NCBI RefSeq assembly: GCF_007991455.1
Contig: NZ_BJYJ01000007.1
Span: 47,355 to 111,354, forward strand
Source: Chryseobacterium hagamense
Lineage (GTDB): Bacteria; Bacteroidota; Bacteroidia; Flavobacteriales; Weeksellaceae
Length of the DNA stretch: 64,000 nucleotides
Reading direction: 5' to 3'
Of the stretch, positions 37,621 through 46,398 are shown piece by piece. The position numbers and the translations under genes are program-made. The notes under the pieces are model-generated. The model had not been told where the DNA came from. It made no database searches and saw only the letters and a list, made by a program, of their open reading frames with translations. The first letter of the stretch is position 1, and the number at the start of each line of letters is the position of its first letter.

Positions 37621-38676
37621 ATGAGCACATTTACAGTAAAAGCTTACGGCGCGGAATCCAGAACGGCCGATCTTCAGGAATTAAAGATCGAAAGACGGGA
37701 AGTTACCGCAAAAGACATTGAAATTGAAATTTTATATTGCGGCGTATGCCACTCGGATCTGCATACCGCCAGAAACGATTGGGGCGGATCAATCTATCCT
37801 GTGGTTCCCGGACATGAAATCGTAGGCAGGATTACCAACATCGGAAGCGAAGTTTCCAAATTTAAAGTGGGCGATCTGGCAGCCGTTGGCTGTATGGTAG
37901 ATTCCTGCGGAGAATGCGAAAGCTGCAGACACGACCTGGAGCAATATTGCCAGAACGGATTTACCGGAACCTATAACGGAAAAGACAAGCACCTGGGCGG
38001 CCAGACTTTCGGTGGATATTCCCAGAAAGTAGTGGTAGACGAAGGCTTTGTACTGAGTATTCCTGAAAACCTGGATTTAGCTGCCGTAGCTCCGCTTCTG
38101 TGTGCAGGAATTACCACCTGGTCCCCGCTGAGACACTGGAATGTCGGTCCGGATTCCAAAGTTGCGGTAGTTGGCCTGGGAGGCTTGGGCCACATGGCGA
38201 TCAAGCTGGCCAAAGGCCTGGGTGCTGAAGTAACTTTATTTTCAAGGACACCGGGAAAAACGGAAGACGCAAAAAAACTGGGTGCAGACCACGTGGTGAT
38301 CTCTACGGAAAAAGAACACATGGATTCGGTACAGGGAAAATTTGACCTGATTATCGATACTGTTCCTTATGAACACGACATCAATCCTTATCTGCAGACG
38401 GTGGCACTGAACGGAACCCTGGTGCTGGTAGGATTTGTAGGACCGTTTGAGGAAACCAAGCCAAGTACGCTTCCTTTGATTTTCCAGAGACGCTCGGTAG
38501 CCGGCTCCCTGATCGGAGGAATTGCCGAAACCCAGGAAATGCTGGATTTCTGCGGCCAACACAATATCGTTTCAGATATTGAACTCATTAAAATGAGCGA
38601 GATCAACGAAGCGTATGAGAGAATGCTGAAAAGCGACGTGAAATACCGTTTTGTAATCGACATGAAATCTTTATAA
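37621..38676 (+). CDS. Zinc-dependent alcohol dehydrogenase (YahK/CAD type)
   Basis: The 351-residue cytoplasmic enzyme interconverts aldehydes and alcohols with NADP(H) or NAD(H). It has CGVCHSDLH (catalytic zinc Cys43), PGHEIVGRITNIG, the structural zinc site DSCGECESCRHDLEQYC, and the nucleotide loop VVGLGGLGHMAIKLAKGLG, followed by LFSRTPGK, where Ser-Arg favours NADP(H). The family reduces a wide range of aldehydes in detoxification. The divergent AraC gene may induce it. A strong hairpin follows. Confidence 0.92.
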   Translation: MSTFTVKAYGAESRTADLQELKIERREVTAKDIEIEILYCGVCHSDLHTARNDWGGSIYPVVPGHEIVGRITNIGSEVSKFKVGDLAAVGCMVDSCGECESCRHDLEQYCQNGFTGTYNGKDKHLGGQTFGGYSQKVVVDEGFVLSIPENLDLAAVAPLLCAGITTWSPLRHWNVGPDSKVAVVGLGGLGHMAIKLAKGLGAEVTLFSRTPGKTEDAKKLGADHVVISTEKEHMDSVQGKFDLIIDTVPYEHDINPYLQTVALNGTLVLVGFVGPFEETKPSTLPLIFQRRSVAGSLIGGIAETQEMLDFCGQHNIVSDIELIKMSEINEAYERMLKSDVKYRFVIDMKSL

Positions 38677-38696
38677 ACCTTCGGGTATTTTTTCAC

Positions 38697-38724
38697 AAAG
38701 GCTCTTCGGTTCCGGAGGGCTTTT
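38697..38724 (+). terminator. Rho-independent terminator of the dehydrogenase gene
   Basis: AAAGGCTCTTCGG pairs with CCGGAGGGCTTT with three G-T pairs, followed by TTGTTTTTT. Confidence 0.75.
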
Positions 38725-38808
38725 TGTTTTTTGAGGCTAAGGTAAAGTTAAAGACTGAGGGACAGTTAGAATAGGAATAAATTCAAGCATTGATGAATAC
38801 CATTCAAA

Positions 38809-38856
38809 TTGTTACATTGTTACATTGTTACATTGTTACATTGTTACATTGTTACA
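38809..38856. repeat. Tandem repeat TTGTTACA x6
   Basis: Six perfect 8-bp units end one base before the stop codon of the phosphodiesterase gene on the minus strand. The unit number probably varies between strains. Confidence 0.95.
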
Positions 38857-38857
38857 T

Positions 38858-40138
38858 TTAATTCTTCTTCAATATTTTTTTAAGTACCTTTAGTTTTCCG
38901 TCGACCGGCTGTTCAAACTTTAGTTCCAGAATATCAGCAACCAGCGGGTACACATTTACATTCTGAAATTCACCGATCTCCAGGTTACCTTTGAATTCCG
39001 GTCCCCAGGCGAAGAAGGTAGCTTTCATTTCAGATACGGTACGCGGATCGTAACCATGTTTTCCAACGGGACCTTTCTTTCCCTTTTCAAGAAATATTTT
39101 CGGAGCTTTCGGGATCAGTATAATCTGTCCGATCCTGTTGTAACGGTCGTCCCTTGTAGCAAAATAAAGGTATTTCGGCAGCTTTTTATCCAGATAAACC
39201 TCATAGTCTCCGGTTTTCTCTCTTTTTAATTGCTTATAAGTGTTCTTCACATCTGCCGGATCTTTAACATAAACCCTTAAAATGGTTTGGGAATTGTAGT
39301 AATCGAATTTATTTTTATCCAGTAACAAAGAAGGAATCTCCAGAGGATGCTCACCATCTACTTTGATCATGCCGTGGTCTGAGACGAAAACAAAGTTTAC
39401 ATTCTTCAGCCCGAGATCATTTATTTTAGAAACCAGATTTCCAATGGCCTGGTCCACCAGATGTACGGCCTCTCCGGTTTCTTTGGCATCGGGACCGAAA
39501 TGATGGCCCGACGCATCCACTTCCGGGAAATACACAGCGATAAAATGCGGTCTCTGATCCATCGGAAGTTTCAGCCAGCCGATCACTTTATCTGCTTTTT
39601 CAGCAGGTGAAAACTTCTCATGGTAAGGATAGTAGAACGATGGCCTTTTGCCTCCTGCGTCGCTTGCAGACCCCACCCACATCATGGAAGCGGAGACCAT
39701 GCCCTGCTTTTCGGCCAGTGACCAGAGCGGAGTTCCGCCGTACCAGCTTCCGTCTTCTGCCGTTTTTCTGCTGCTCGCCTCATAGTTTTCCTTTCTTCCA
39801 TAATCGTAGAAGTAATTATCGATAAGACCGTGGTGGGCAGGATACAAACCGGTAACCAGCGTCCAGTGGTTCGGAAAGGTAATGCTTGGGTAGCTCGGGA
39901 GCATGTCTTTTGCCCGTACGCCTTGCGCAGAATATTTCAGAAGGTTTTCCGCATGGTATTTTTCAGCATAATCGTAACGGAATCCGTCGGTGGAAATCAG
40001 GATGACATACGGTTTGGTTTGCGCTTCCACCCTGTTATACCGGCCCGGCACAACAACCTGAGCCGTATCAGCATTGGTCTTCTGTGCGGAAACAACCAGT
40101 GAAAAGATCAGCAGTACAGATAATACCCCTTGCTTCAT
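38858..40138 (-). CDS. NPP-type nucleotide pyrophosphatase/phosphodiesterase
   Basis: The 426-residue exported enzyme (signal MKQGVLSVLLIFSLVVSAQ) belongs to the alkaline phosphatase superfamily. ISTDGFRYDY supplies metal ligand Asp51, and PSYPSITFPNHWTLVTGLYP supplies the nucleophile Thr87. VDASGHHFGPD and FVFVSDHGM hold the remaining metal ligands. It should hydrolyse nucleotide or phosphodiester bonds in the periplasm. The C-terminal half ends KVLKKILKKN with the tandem repeat directly after. No operon partner. Confidence 0.9.
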   Translation of the reverse strand: MKQGVLSVLLIFSLVVSAQKTNADTAQVVVPGRYNRVEAQTKPYVILISTDGFRYDYAEKYHAENLLKYSAQGVRAKDMLPSYPSITFPNHWTLVTGLYPAHHGLIDNYFYDYGRKENYEASSRKTAEDGSWYGGTPLWSLAEKQGMVSASMMWVGSASDAGGKRPSFYYPYHEKFSPAEKADKVIGWLKLPMDQRPHFIAVYFPEVDASGHHFGPDAKETGEAVHLVDQAIGNLVSKINDLGLKNVNFVFVSDHGMIKVDGEHPLEIPSLLLDKNKFDYYNSQTILRVYVKDPADVKNTYKQLKREKTGDYEVYLDKKLPKYLYFATRDDRYNRIGQIILIPKAPKIFLEKGKKGPVGKHGYDPRTVSEMKATFFAWGPEFKGNLEIGEFQNVNVYPLVADILELKFEQPVDGKLKVLKKILKKN

Positions 40139-40153
40139 TGTTTATATTTTATG

Positions 40154-40161
40154 CAAAGTTA
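40154..40161 (-). promoter_or_regulatory. -7 box (TAACTTTG) of the phosphodiesterase gene
   Basis: A perfect TAnnTTTG match 15 nt before the ATG at 40138. Confidence 0.6.
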
Positions 40162-40231
40162 GTTCCCCTGTTTTTCACATGAAAATTTAGCCGGTTAAAA
40201 AAACATTAAACGTTGTTGATTACTATTAATG

Positions 40232-40256
40232 AAAAAGCCACTTTGCAGTGGCCTTT
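40232..40256 (-). terminator. Terminator of the DUF5777 operon
   Basis: GCCACT / AGTGGC with loop GCAA and a following TTTTT on the minus strand, just after the DOMON-like gene. Confidence 0.75.
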
Positions 40257-40260
40257 ATTG

Positions 40261-41033
40261 TTATTGTTTGATGAGTTGTTCGAAAACGGTTGAACCGTCT
40301 TTCAGGGTGATTTCAAGATAGTAGTTTCCGGATTTAAATTCGGAAATATTAACTTCTTTTCCATCCACTTTTACGGACTTCACTTTTCTTCCGGTCGCTT
40401 CGTAAATATCAACCGTCCTGATTTTATCTACACTTTTAAAAGTAAAAGTCTCTTTGGCAGGGTTGGGATAAAGCACCACTTTCTTAGGTTCAGCCGCTAC
40501 TTCGCCGGTTGCCAGGACAGATGATCTCGTAAGAACGGAATATCCTCTGGTGGAATGGTGGTTATTCGCTAATGTAAGGCTTGGTCCGACCGCATAAAAA
40601 ATATTGATCGAACCTGTGGAATTGGTAAATGCGGTATCACCCGTACCTCCGGCCAAAGACCGGGTAGCTACAAGGGTTCTTGTTCCTCCTGCCGTCGTGT
40701 TGGAGCTGATGGTCCAGTCCTGGGCCGGATCCGCGTTAGGAGTCACGCCGATTCCGGCAAAAGTATAATCCAGATTGGTCGTGTTTGTTGAGTTGGAGTT
40801 ATAAATAAATCCGTCAACACCACTTCCCATACCGCCACTGCTTCCGGTGCCGCCGAAACCCAACCCCAGATAAGCCGTATCCGGTCCGGTAAGTGTAAGG
40901 GTAACATTGGTGGAAGAAGTCACCATTTTTACAGTCATTCCTGAAGAGCCGAGGCTCACGGTTCCCGTTGAAAAAGCTGTGCGCTGAATGAGGAAGCTAC
41001 AGCCAGGGATAAAGTAAGTAAAAGTTTTTTCAT
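40261..41033 (-). pseudogene. DOMON-like T9SS protein, frameshift after the signal peptide
   Basis: From ATG 41033 the signal MKKLLLTLSLAVASSFSAQ is followed by LFQREP and a stop. One more T in the T5 run at 40971-40975 gives SAQLFSTGTVSLGSSGMTVK and the long downstream frame. The mature part (TAYLGLGFGGTGSSGG; DYTFAGIGVTPNADPAQDW) resembles a DOMON domain, which binds heme or sugar. A type A sorting domain follows (VVLYPNPAKETFTF ... SGNYYLEITLKDGS). It is last in an operon with a cytochrome c, so heme binding fits. The frameshift is either a real lesion, phase variation, or an assembly error. Confidence 0.65.
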
Positions 41034-41036
41034 TCT

Positions 41037-41564
41037 TTAATTTTTAAGCAGATTAATAATTTCTTTATTGTTCGTTTGTAATGCGTATTCAAAAGGCGTC
41101 ATTCCCTGAGCGTCTTTTATGGTTTTATCGGCTTTATTCTTCAGCAGCAGTTCCGTCATTTCCCTGTTTCCGAATTTTACGGCCCAGAACAGCGGCGTAT
41201 ATCCTGAAGCATCTGCAATATTCGGATCTGCATTTTTGCTGAGAAGGTATTCCGCGAGTTCCCGGTTATATTTTACGGCAAGCCCGGATAAGGCAGTTCC
41301 TTCCCGGCTTTTGTAATTAACATCTTTGACCCGGTCCATCAGAAATTTGGCCACCTCCACGTTTCCCCGGTAGCATGCAAGAATCAACGGCGAGAAGCCG
41401 CCCTCGTTGGTCTGGTTGATGATGTCCGGGTTCTGTTTCATCAGTTCTTTCACCTCAGCTACCGTCCCGCTGCGTGCAACATCATAGATGGATTTTGCTT
41501 TTTCCTGAGCGGATAGAAATACCAGGCCCAGAAACATGCTCAGGATAAAAAAGGTCTTTTTCAT
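41037..41564 (-). CDS. Exported ankyrin-repeat protein
   Basis: The 175-residue protein has a signal peptide (MKKTFFILSMFLGLVFLSAQ) and four ankyrin units: GGFSPLILACYRGNVEVAKF, GTALSGLAVKYNRELAEYLL, GYTPLFWAVKFGNREMTELL and GMTPFEYALQTNNKEIINLL. Periplasmic ankyrin proteins of this size (AnkB type) have been linked to oxidative stress protection in other bacteria, but that is only an analogy. Its start overlaps the YceI stop (ATGA), and the DOMON-like gene follows after 3 nt. Confidence 0.87.
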   Translation of the reverse strand: MKKTFFILSMFLGLVFLSAQEKAKSIYDVARSGTVAEVKELMKQNPDIINQTNEGGFSPLILACYRGNVEVAKFLMDRVKDVNYKSREGTALSGLAVKYNRELAEYLLSKNADPNIADASGYTPLFWAVKFGNREMTELLLKNKADKTIKDAQGMTPFEYALQTNNKEIINLLKN

Positions 41565-42106
41565 TGTTTTGAAAGGACATAGTTATACTGTACGTTTACG
41601 CTTTCGGCAATTTTCTTGGTTACCATTTTAGGAATGGTCACTTGATGATCTGCCGGTTTTACCACAAAGCTTCCGGTCATATAGATCTTTCCGTCTTTGG
41701 CATACAGGGAAGCCGCAGAATTGTAGGCTTTATCCACCCCGTGAAAATTCAGTGTTCCCTGAAGCGTGTATTTCTGCGGAGATGCGGAAAGTTTGGACTT
41801 ATCGAAATTAACGATCTTTCCTTTAAAGGTGGTCTTGGGATATTTTGCCGTTTCCGCATAGCTTTCATTGAAGTGTTCTTCCATCAGTTTGGTTTTGAAA
41901 TGGAAATTTTTAACGTTGGAAACCGAGGCAAATTCCCCGGTATCGGCATTGATTACCGCTACGTTGGTGTCATCCTGTGCGAAAACGTCTTCAAACAAAG
42001 GGACCGATGCTTCAAAAGTGACTTTGCCTGTTTTGGCTACGTATTTCTGTGCCGATGCAAAATGGGTAACAAGTATGGCTGCAATAACCAGAATTAGCTT
42101 TTTCAT
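41561..42106 (-). CDS. YceI family periplasmic protein
   Basis: The 181-residue protein has a signal peptide (MKKLILVIAAILVTHFASAQ), then KYVAKTGKVTFEASVPLFED and the YceI core FHFKTKLMEEHFNESYAETA, KYPKTTFKGKI, LQGTLNFHGVDKA. YceI proteins are lipocalin-like barrels that bind isoprenoid chains such as quinones. Start at 42106; the longer frame adds unrelated residues. It is 10 nt after the cytochrome gene and overlaps the ankyrin gene by 4 nt. With the neighbouring cytochrome it suggests handling of redox carriers. Confidence 0.87.
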   Translation of the reverse strand: MKKLILVIAAILVTHFASAQKYVAKTGKVTFEASVPLFEDVFAQDDTNVAVINADTGEFASVSNVKNFHFKTKLMEEHFNESYAETAKYPKTTFKGKIVNFDKSKLSASPQKYTLQGTLNFHGVDKAYNSAASLYAKDGKIYMTGSFVVKPADHQVTIPKMVTKKIAESVNVQYNYVLSKQ

Positions 42107-42116
42107 AAAATTTGAT

Positions 42117-42455
42117 TTAGTTTTCAGGAAGTCCGTCGGTCTTCCATTTGGTGATGATATTGATTTGTGCAGGAGATAAACTTCCGCCCTGCGGCATTTT
42201 CTGAGGATCCCCGTTGGCACGGCTTATCCTGTCGATGATGCTGTTGATGTTGCCTTTAACCTGGGAATAATTGGTCAGGGCCTGAGGTCCCGGCGAGTGG
42301 CAGCTTACACAATTGGCATCGATGATGGCCTTGACGTCCTTATTGTACGTGACGACCTGTGCAATTGGGGTATTATCTGAAATTTCCTCGTAAGTCCGGC
42401 TTTCACAGGCGATGCATGCAACGGCTGCTGAAATGATACATATAAACTTTTTCAT
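42117..42455 (-). CDS. Monoheme cytochrome c lipoprotein
   Basis: The 112-residue protein has a lipoprotein signal with lipobox CIAC (Cys17), so it is anchored in a membrane facing the periplasm. The heme motif is CVSCH (residues 49-53), and QKMPQGG supplies Met87 as the likely sixth ligand. The spacing fits a class I cytochrome. It should carry single electrons. It begins 2 nt after the DUF5777 stop and is followed after 10 nt by YceI. Confidence 0.9.
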   Translation of the reverse strand: MKKFICIISAAVACIACESRTYEEISDNTPIAQVVTYNKDVKAIIDANCVSCHSPGPQALTNYSQVKGNINSIIDRISRANGDPQKMPQGGSLSPAQINIITKWKTDGLPEN

Positions 42456-42457
42456 AC

Positions 42458-43303
42458 TTAAAATACCCGATAAAGGTTAAACCCAAAGAAAATCTGGCCT
42501 TTTTCCCATTTTCCGGAAGCATTGGTCAGGTAACCGATATCCGAATTGAGCTGGGAATTGGTGAACAAAAGCTGGAACACGTGTCCCCCGGTTTCTATAT
42601 CCATCCCTAACGAAAGCGGATTTTTGTAGAAACTGTGATTGTCGAAGTTTACAAAGTATTCGGCGTTGAGGGAAATCCTTTTGGAGATCTTATAACGGCC
42701 GCCCATACCTGCAAGAAACTGATTTTTGTCTTCAATCGCCGGCTCATAAAGGTTCTTGTGTACATAAGACGGGGTGAGCTGAAGGGAAAACTTATCGTTG
42801 AACCTCCGGGAAATCAAAGCCTGGGTAAGATAGGAAAGCCGGTCGCCGAACCGGAGATCCGGATAATTATCCTTGCTGAGGTCTGTATTCACAGCCATTA
42901 CATGATATCCCACAAGATCTACCGGAAAGTTTTCGCTTTGCTTTATCAGTCTGTATTTTATGGCCCCTTCAAAGGTTTTAAGGTTGGTTTCCCTGGAAAG
43001 ACTCACCGAAATACCATCGGTTATCCCGTAGATCCCGCCTAATTTGGTTGAAGCATTATCGAGCCCGAAAAAGTCCTTAAACCCTTTGCTGATATCTCCG
43101 AAGCGGTGTGCAACCACCATATACCATTCGTTCTTTGCAGGAAGCTTGGTAGATTGCCCGGTAACAATCTGCAGTGCTTTGAAGGCAGGCTGCTCCATAT
43201 CCGGGGTTTTGGTCTGGATTGTATCGATATCCTTCAGCAAATCTTCCTGTGCCGAGGCAAAACCTGCGATGAATACCGATAAAAATAAGAGAGTTTTTGT
43301 CAT
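42458..43303 (-). CDS. DUF5777-family outer-membrane beta-barrel protein
   Basis: The 281-residue protein (signal MTKTLLFLSVFIAGFASAQ) has many amphipathic strands ending in aromatic residues and a C-terminal GQIFFGFNLYRVF, as expected for an outer-membrane barrel. NEWYMVVAHRFGDISKGFKD and DFFGLDNASTKLGGIYGITD fit DUF5777. The family often sits beside cytochrome genes, which fits here; the role is unknown, perhaps electron passage or export. The frame opens two codons earlier, but ATG 43303 gives the cleaner signal. First gene of a five-gene operon with a Crp-type operator in front. Confidence 0.8.
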   Translation of the reverse strand: MTKTLLFLSVFIAGFASAQEDLLKDIDTIQTKTPDMEQPAFKALQIVTGQSTKLPAKNEWYMVVAHRFGDISKGFKDFFGLDNASTKLGGIYGITDGISVSLSRETNLKTFEGAIKYRLIKQSENFPVDLVGYHVMAVNTDLSKDNYPDLRFGDRLSYLTQALISRRFNDKFSLQLTPSYVHKNLYEPAIEDKNQFLAGMGGRYKISKRISLNAEYFVNFDNHSFYKNPLSLGMDIETGGHVFQLLFTNSQLNSDIGYLTNASGKWEKGQIFFGFNLYRVF

Positions 43304-43325
43304 AAGCATTATTGAATTAATAACG

Positions 43326-43371
43326 CAAACTTAGAAACTTAGCCCGTTAAAATTGTGTGATAAAAGTCACC
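43326..43371 (-). promoter_or_regulatory. Crp/Fnr-type operator and promoter of the DUF5777 operon
   Basis: On the minus strand the palindrome GGTGACTTTTATCACA (43356-43371) lies 22 nt upstream of the -7 box TAAGTTTG (43326-43333). The half sites GTGA/TCAC, six bases apart, match the Crp pattern. The centre lies about 42 nt before the expected start, the class II activator position. The promoter at 46300-46345 is built the same way. Confidence 0.75.
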
Positions 43372-43406
43372 GGTATCCATATTTTCAGGGAATAGCCCGC
43401 AACAGA

Positions 43407-43436
43407 AAACAGACTGCCCTGAAAGACAGCCTGTTT
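43407..43436 (-). terminator. Terminator after the large CxxCH gene
   Basis: AAACAGGCTG / CAGTCTGTTT forms a 10-bp stem with one G-T pair and a 10-nt loop, followed by TCTG on the minus strand. It separates the two operons. Confidence 0.65.
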
Positions 43437-43568
43437 ATGATGCATGCGTTTATATTAAACTTTAATGAATCTTCCGGATTACGGATGATCTTATTTCAGA
43501 TCTGAAAACAAAGCGCCCTTCCTTTTCATTCACTCTCTTTCGTAAACAGTATCAGACAGAATCCGCAC

Positions 43569-45434
43569 TTACGGAACCAGCGGATTGCTGTTGAAAACAT
43601 GGCTGATGTTTGAAAGCGCCGGGCTCAGCTGGGTGGCATTATTCGCCGAATGACATCCGAAGCAATTGGTCCGGGGATCCGAATTTGCATTCTGAAACTG
43701 GGAATAGGTTTCCATGGTGGTATTGGATAACTGGTTGGTTCCCACATGGCTGAAACTCGTTGCCGAAATATTCCATGTTGAGCCGATATGAAAGTATTTT
43801 TTCCGGACATCGTTTCCTACCAGCCTTGCATTGACGTCATTGTTCCCTGCAATTACCTGAGCATTGCTGCGGTCTTCAGTAAGTCCTACGGCAGAACTTC
43901 CGAAACCGAAAGGCTTGGTCCGTTGCGTATCGCTGCCGCTGATGGTAAACGGAGACATGGCATTGATATCCTCGCCGTTCATAAACATATGGGAAAGGTT
44001 GAAAGAAGTAGCCGTAGCAGAAGAGAACAGCCACGCGGGACCTGTTCCGAAGTTGGTGTCGGCGGCTACCGCCGTGATCCCATTGCTTGAATTTCTGTAG
44101 TTGTACGCCCTGTTAGGAGAATTATTGACATGTTCTATCGAGCCCCAGATCATCTCAGGATGCCCGGCAACGCTCCCCACGATATGCATACCTACCAGTG
44201 CCAGCATCACGGTTTTAGATCCGTTTCTTGTCCAGACACTCGCTGAGGTCTGGGTATAATTCGGAACCGTTGCCTTTACGGTAATATAATCCTGAAGATT
44301 AGGAAGGTTGGTGGTTTCTATCCAGGATGTTTTCAGTTCCATGGCTAGAGAATTGGGTTCAACGATCGGGATATTTTTTGAGGCTGCATAAGCAATAATG
44401 GCATTGAGTTCTGCCTGGGTGGTGGGAAATCTGGCTGAAGCAGGCAATACTCCGTTCTTTACCATCGTCAGGAAAACGGCATATACATCGTTTACCATGG
44501 AATTATAATAAACGAGAGAACCGTTTTTCGCCATCAGTGCATCTCCGGTGGCCTGTCCCTGCTCCGGCACCACAATCCTGATCACCCCGTTTATTCTTGC
44601 GATAAAGATATTTTTCTGAAGATCCGTTGTAAATTTCTGTACGGTGGTATTCTCCTCCAGAGGTTTGGAATAAATAAGTGTTGGATTCTCGATGATTTGC
44701 GCATTGATTCCATAGAAAACAGGTGCATTGTTTATCAATTTAACGAATTTTACTTCTTTCTTTTCATTTCCGTCCATAACAAGGTTGAGGCCATTGGGAG
44801 AAACAGGCGCTTTATCCACATCGAACATTATTTTGGTCTCCCTTTCGAAAAGCACCGGCAGGTTATTCGCCCCGTTTGCCGTTCCTTTGATATCAAAAGT
44901 CATCGCATCCTTTGTATCAACACTCTTAATGGACTGCTGCGAAGTGGCGGAAGATTTAAAGAAAAATACCGGCATGCAGGTATGCTTCTTTAAAGTCCGT
45001 AACCCGGTAGTCTGATCGGTAGCCGATACGTCATAAAATTCAGGGGAATTGAATACAAATCCGTTGCAGCTTCCGTATCCGCCGGTTGTGGGCGTCGGCG
45101 ACAGAAGCCATAAGAACATCTGTTCGGTCCACCGGTAAAAATTCAGATTGATAAAGGCATTTGAAGGGTTTGACGGATGCAAAGCCACGGGATTAGGAGC
45201 CGAATCACTGAAGGCCAGGCCGTCCGCAGGTTTTACAAAGACGTCCTGAACAGGCGTTACGCCGGCCGGTAGCCAGGTATCGAATACAGCCTGGGGAACC
45301 ACATTCCCGGTATCCATGGCATTCAAAGGCATGATGGTAGACTTAAAGCCCTGATAGACTCCCGAGTCCTTCATAAAATTGTAGGTGATCAGAATGGAGG
45401 CTGCGAAAGAAATTGTTAATAATATCTTTTTCAT
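43569..45434 (-). CDS. Large exported protein with C-terminal CxxCH heme motif
   Basis: The 621-residue protein has a signal peptide or anchor (MKKILLTISFAASILITYNF). Most of the chain is a non-repetitive beta-rich body containing many Asn, Thr and Pro. Notable segments are GMHIVGSVAGHPEMIWGSIE and NLSHMFMNGEDINAM. Near the C terminus it has RTNCFGCHSAN, a single c-type heme motif, so it may be a heme-containing oxidoreductase or binding protein. I do not recognise an enzyme family with certainty. It follows the T9SS gene by 30 nt and is in the same operon. No T9SS sorting domain is present. Confidence 0.75.
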   Translation of the reverse strand: MKKILLTISFAASILITYNFMKDSGVYQGFKSTIMPLNAMDTGNVVPQAVFDTWLPAGVTPVQDVFVKPADGLAFSDSAPNPVALHPSNPSNAFINLNFYRWTEQMFLWLLSPTPTTGGYGSCNGFVFNSPEFYDVSATDQTTGLRTLKKHTCMPVFFFKSSATSQQSIKSVDTKDAMTFDIKGTANGANNLPVLFERETKIMFDVDKAPVSPNGLNLVMDGNEKKEVKFVKLINNAPVFYGINAQIIENPTLIYSKPLEENTTVQKFTTDLQKNIFIARINGVIRIVVPEQGQATGDALMAKNGSLVYYNSMVNDVYAVFLTMVKNGVLPASARFPTTQAELNAIIAYAASKNIPIVEPNSLAMELKTSWIETTNLPNLQDYITVKATVPNYTQTSASVWTRNGSKTVMLALVGMHIVGSVAGHPEMIWGSIEHVNNSPNRAYNYRNSSNGITAVAADTNFGTGPAWLFSSATATSFNLSHMFMNGEDINAMSPFTISGSDTQRTKPFGFGSSAVGLTEDRSNAQVIAGNNDVNARLVGNDVRKKYFHIGSTWNISATSFSHVGTNQLSNTTMETYSQFQNANSDPRTNCFGCHSANNATQLSPALSNISHVFNSNPLVP

Positions 45435-45464
45435 GATGTTCACAGTTATTAGTTATACTTTAGA

Positions 45465-46259
45465 TTAGTTTTTGATAAGCGGCCGGGTTACGGATTCTTT
45501 TCCGGTGTTTATTTTCACATAATAAATACCGGGCAGCTGCCTGCTTAAATCGATAGAAGTCTGCCTGTTGATCTTTTCCATCTTAACTACCCGTTCTCCT
45601 TTTGAATCGAAAACTTCACAGCTGAAAGTATCGGCATCTGCCTTAATCCTGAAGGTGTCTTTCGTAGGGTTCGGATACAGAAGATCCGTATTGCGGGCAA
45701 GAGGTGCCGGACTATCCTTGGTTTTATAAATCACCACCTCATCCAGAACGATCGGATTTGCACTTTCCGTTCTGTACTGGGTGGAAACGAACCGGATGGC
45801 GGATCTGCTGTTTTTGGAATAGTCTGTTAACGGCAGCCTGATTTTTTCCTCCTTACCGGTTTCGTTGGCACCTAAGGTCAGCAGCTTCTGCCAGGCCCCT
45901 TTTTCATCCAGCAGCTCAACCGACAACGTATTATCAGTCCCGTTTTCCTTTTTTTTCTGAAGGTAAAGGAATTCCAGGATTACCTGGCCGTTCGACAGAT
46001 CGATGGATGGGGTGTCTAATGAAGTGGATACAGGCTGTGTCGCCAGGCCATTGAAGAATACGGCACTGTTTGTGCCCTTCAAGGGAGATTCTACACCGAT
46101 AGCTGAAATTCCGAAATTGATCCAGGTGGTCTCCTGATCAATGAAGTTCTGGGTAAAACTACCCGGAAAGCCCTTTTCAAAATTTTCCCGGAAGATGATT
46201 TCCTGAGCATCTATAAACGAAACGGATGCCATCATCGTTAATAAGATTGTTTTTTTCAT
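45465..46259 (-). CDS. T9SS cargo protein with jelly-roll-like domain
   Basis: The 264-residue protein has a signal peptide (MKKTILLTMMASVSFIDAQ). The domain EIIFRENFEKGFPGSFTQNF ... SIDLSNGQVILEFLYLQKKK, with AIRFVSTQYRTESANPIVLD, reads as a MAM/concanavalin-like beta sandwich. The last 70 residues are a type A sorting domain (DLLYPNPTKDTFRI ... LSRQLPGIYYVKINTGKESV). It leads the operon with the large CxxCH protein and has a Crp-type operator upstream. A surface adhesin or ligand-binding role is possible. Confidence 0.85.
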   Translation of the reverse strand: MKKTILLTMMASVSFIDAQEIIFRENFEKGFPGSFTQNFIDQETTWINFGISAIGVESPLKGTNSAVFFNGLATQPVSTSLDTPSIDLSNGQVILEFLYLQKKKENGTDNTLSVELLDEKGAWQKLLTLGANETGKEEKIRLPLTDYSKNSRSAIRFVSTQYRTESANPIVLDEVVIYKTKDSPAPLARNTDLLYPNPTKDTFRIKADADTFSCEVFDSKGERVVKMEKINRQTSIDLSRQLPGIYYVKINTGKESVTRPLIKN

Positions 46260-46299
46260 GAGGTATTAGTTTTAAATATTCTGGAATATTATTGTATAA

Positions 46300-46345
46300 C
46301 AAACTTACGTACTTATCAATTCATAACCGTGTGATAAATGTCACT
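46300..46345 (-). promoter_or_regulatory. Crp/Fnr-type operator and promoter of the T9SS/CxxCH operon
   Basis: On the minus strand the palindrome AGTGACATTTATCACA (46330-46345) lies 22 nt upstream of TAAGTTTG (46300-46307). Palindrome, spacing and -7 box match those at 43326-43371. The regulator gene starts transcription 0.7 kb upstream. Confidence 0.75.
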
Positions 46346-46398
46346 TTAAAATTGTTTTTATCAATTGATTTTCAGAATATTTAAGACTTTATTGATCA

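Noticed and set aside
38809..38856. CRISPR-like array
   Set aside because: The unit is 8 bp without spacers; it is a simple tandem repeat.
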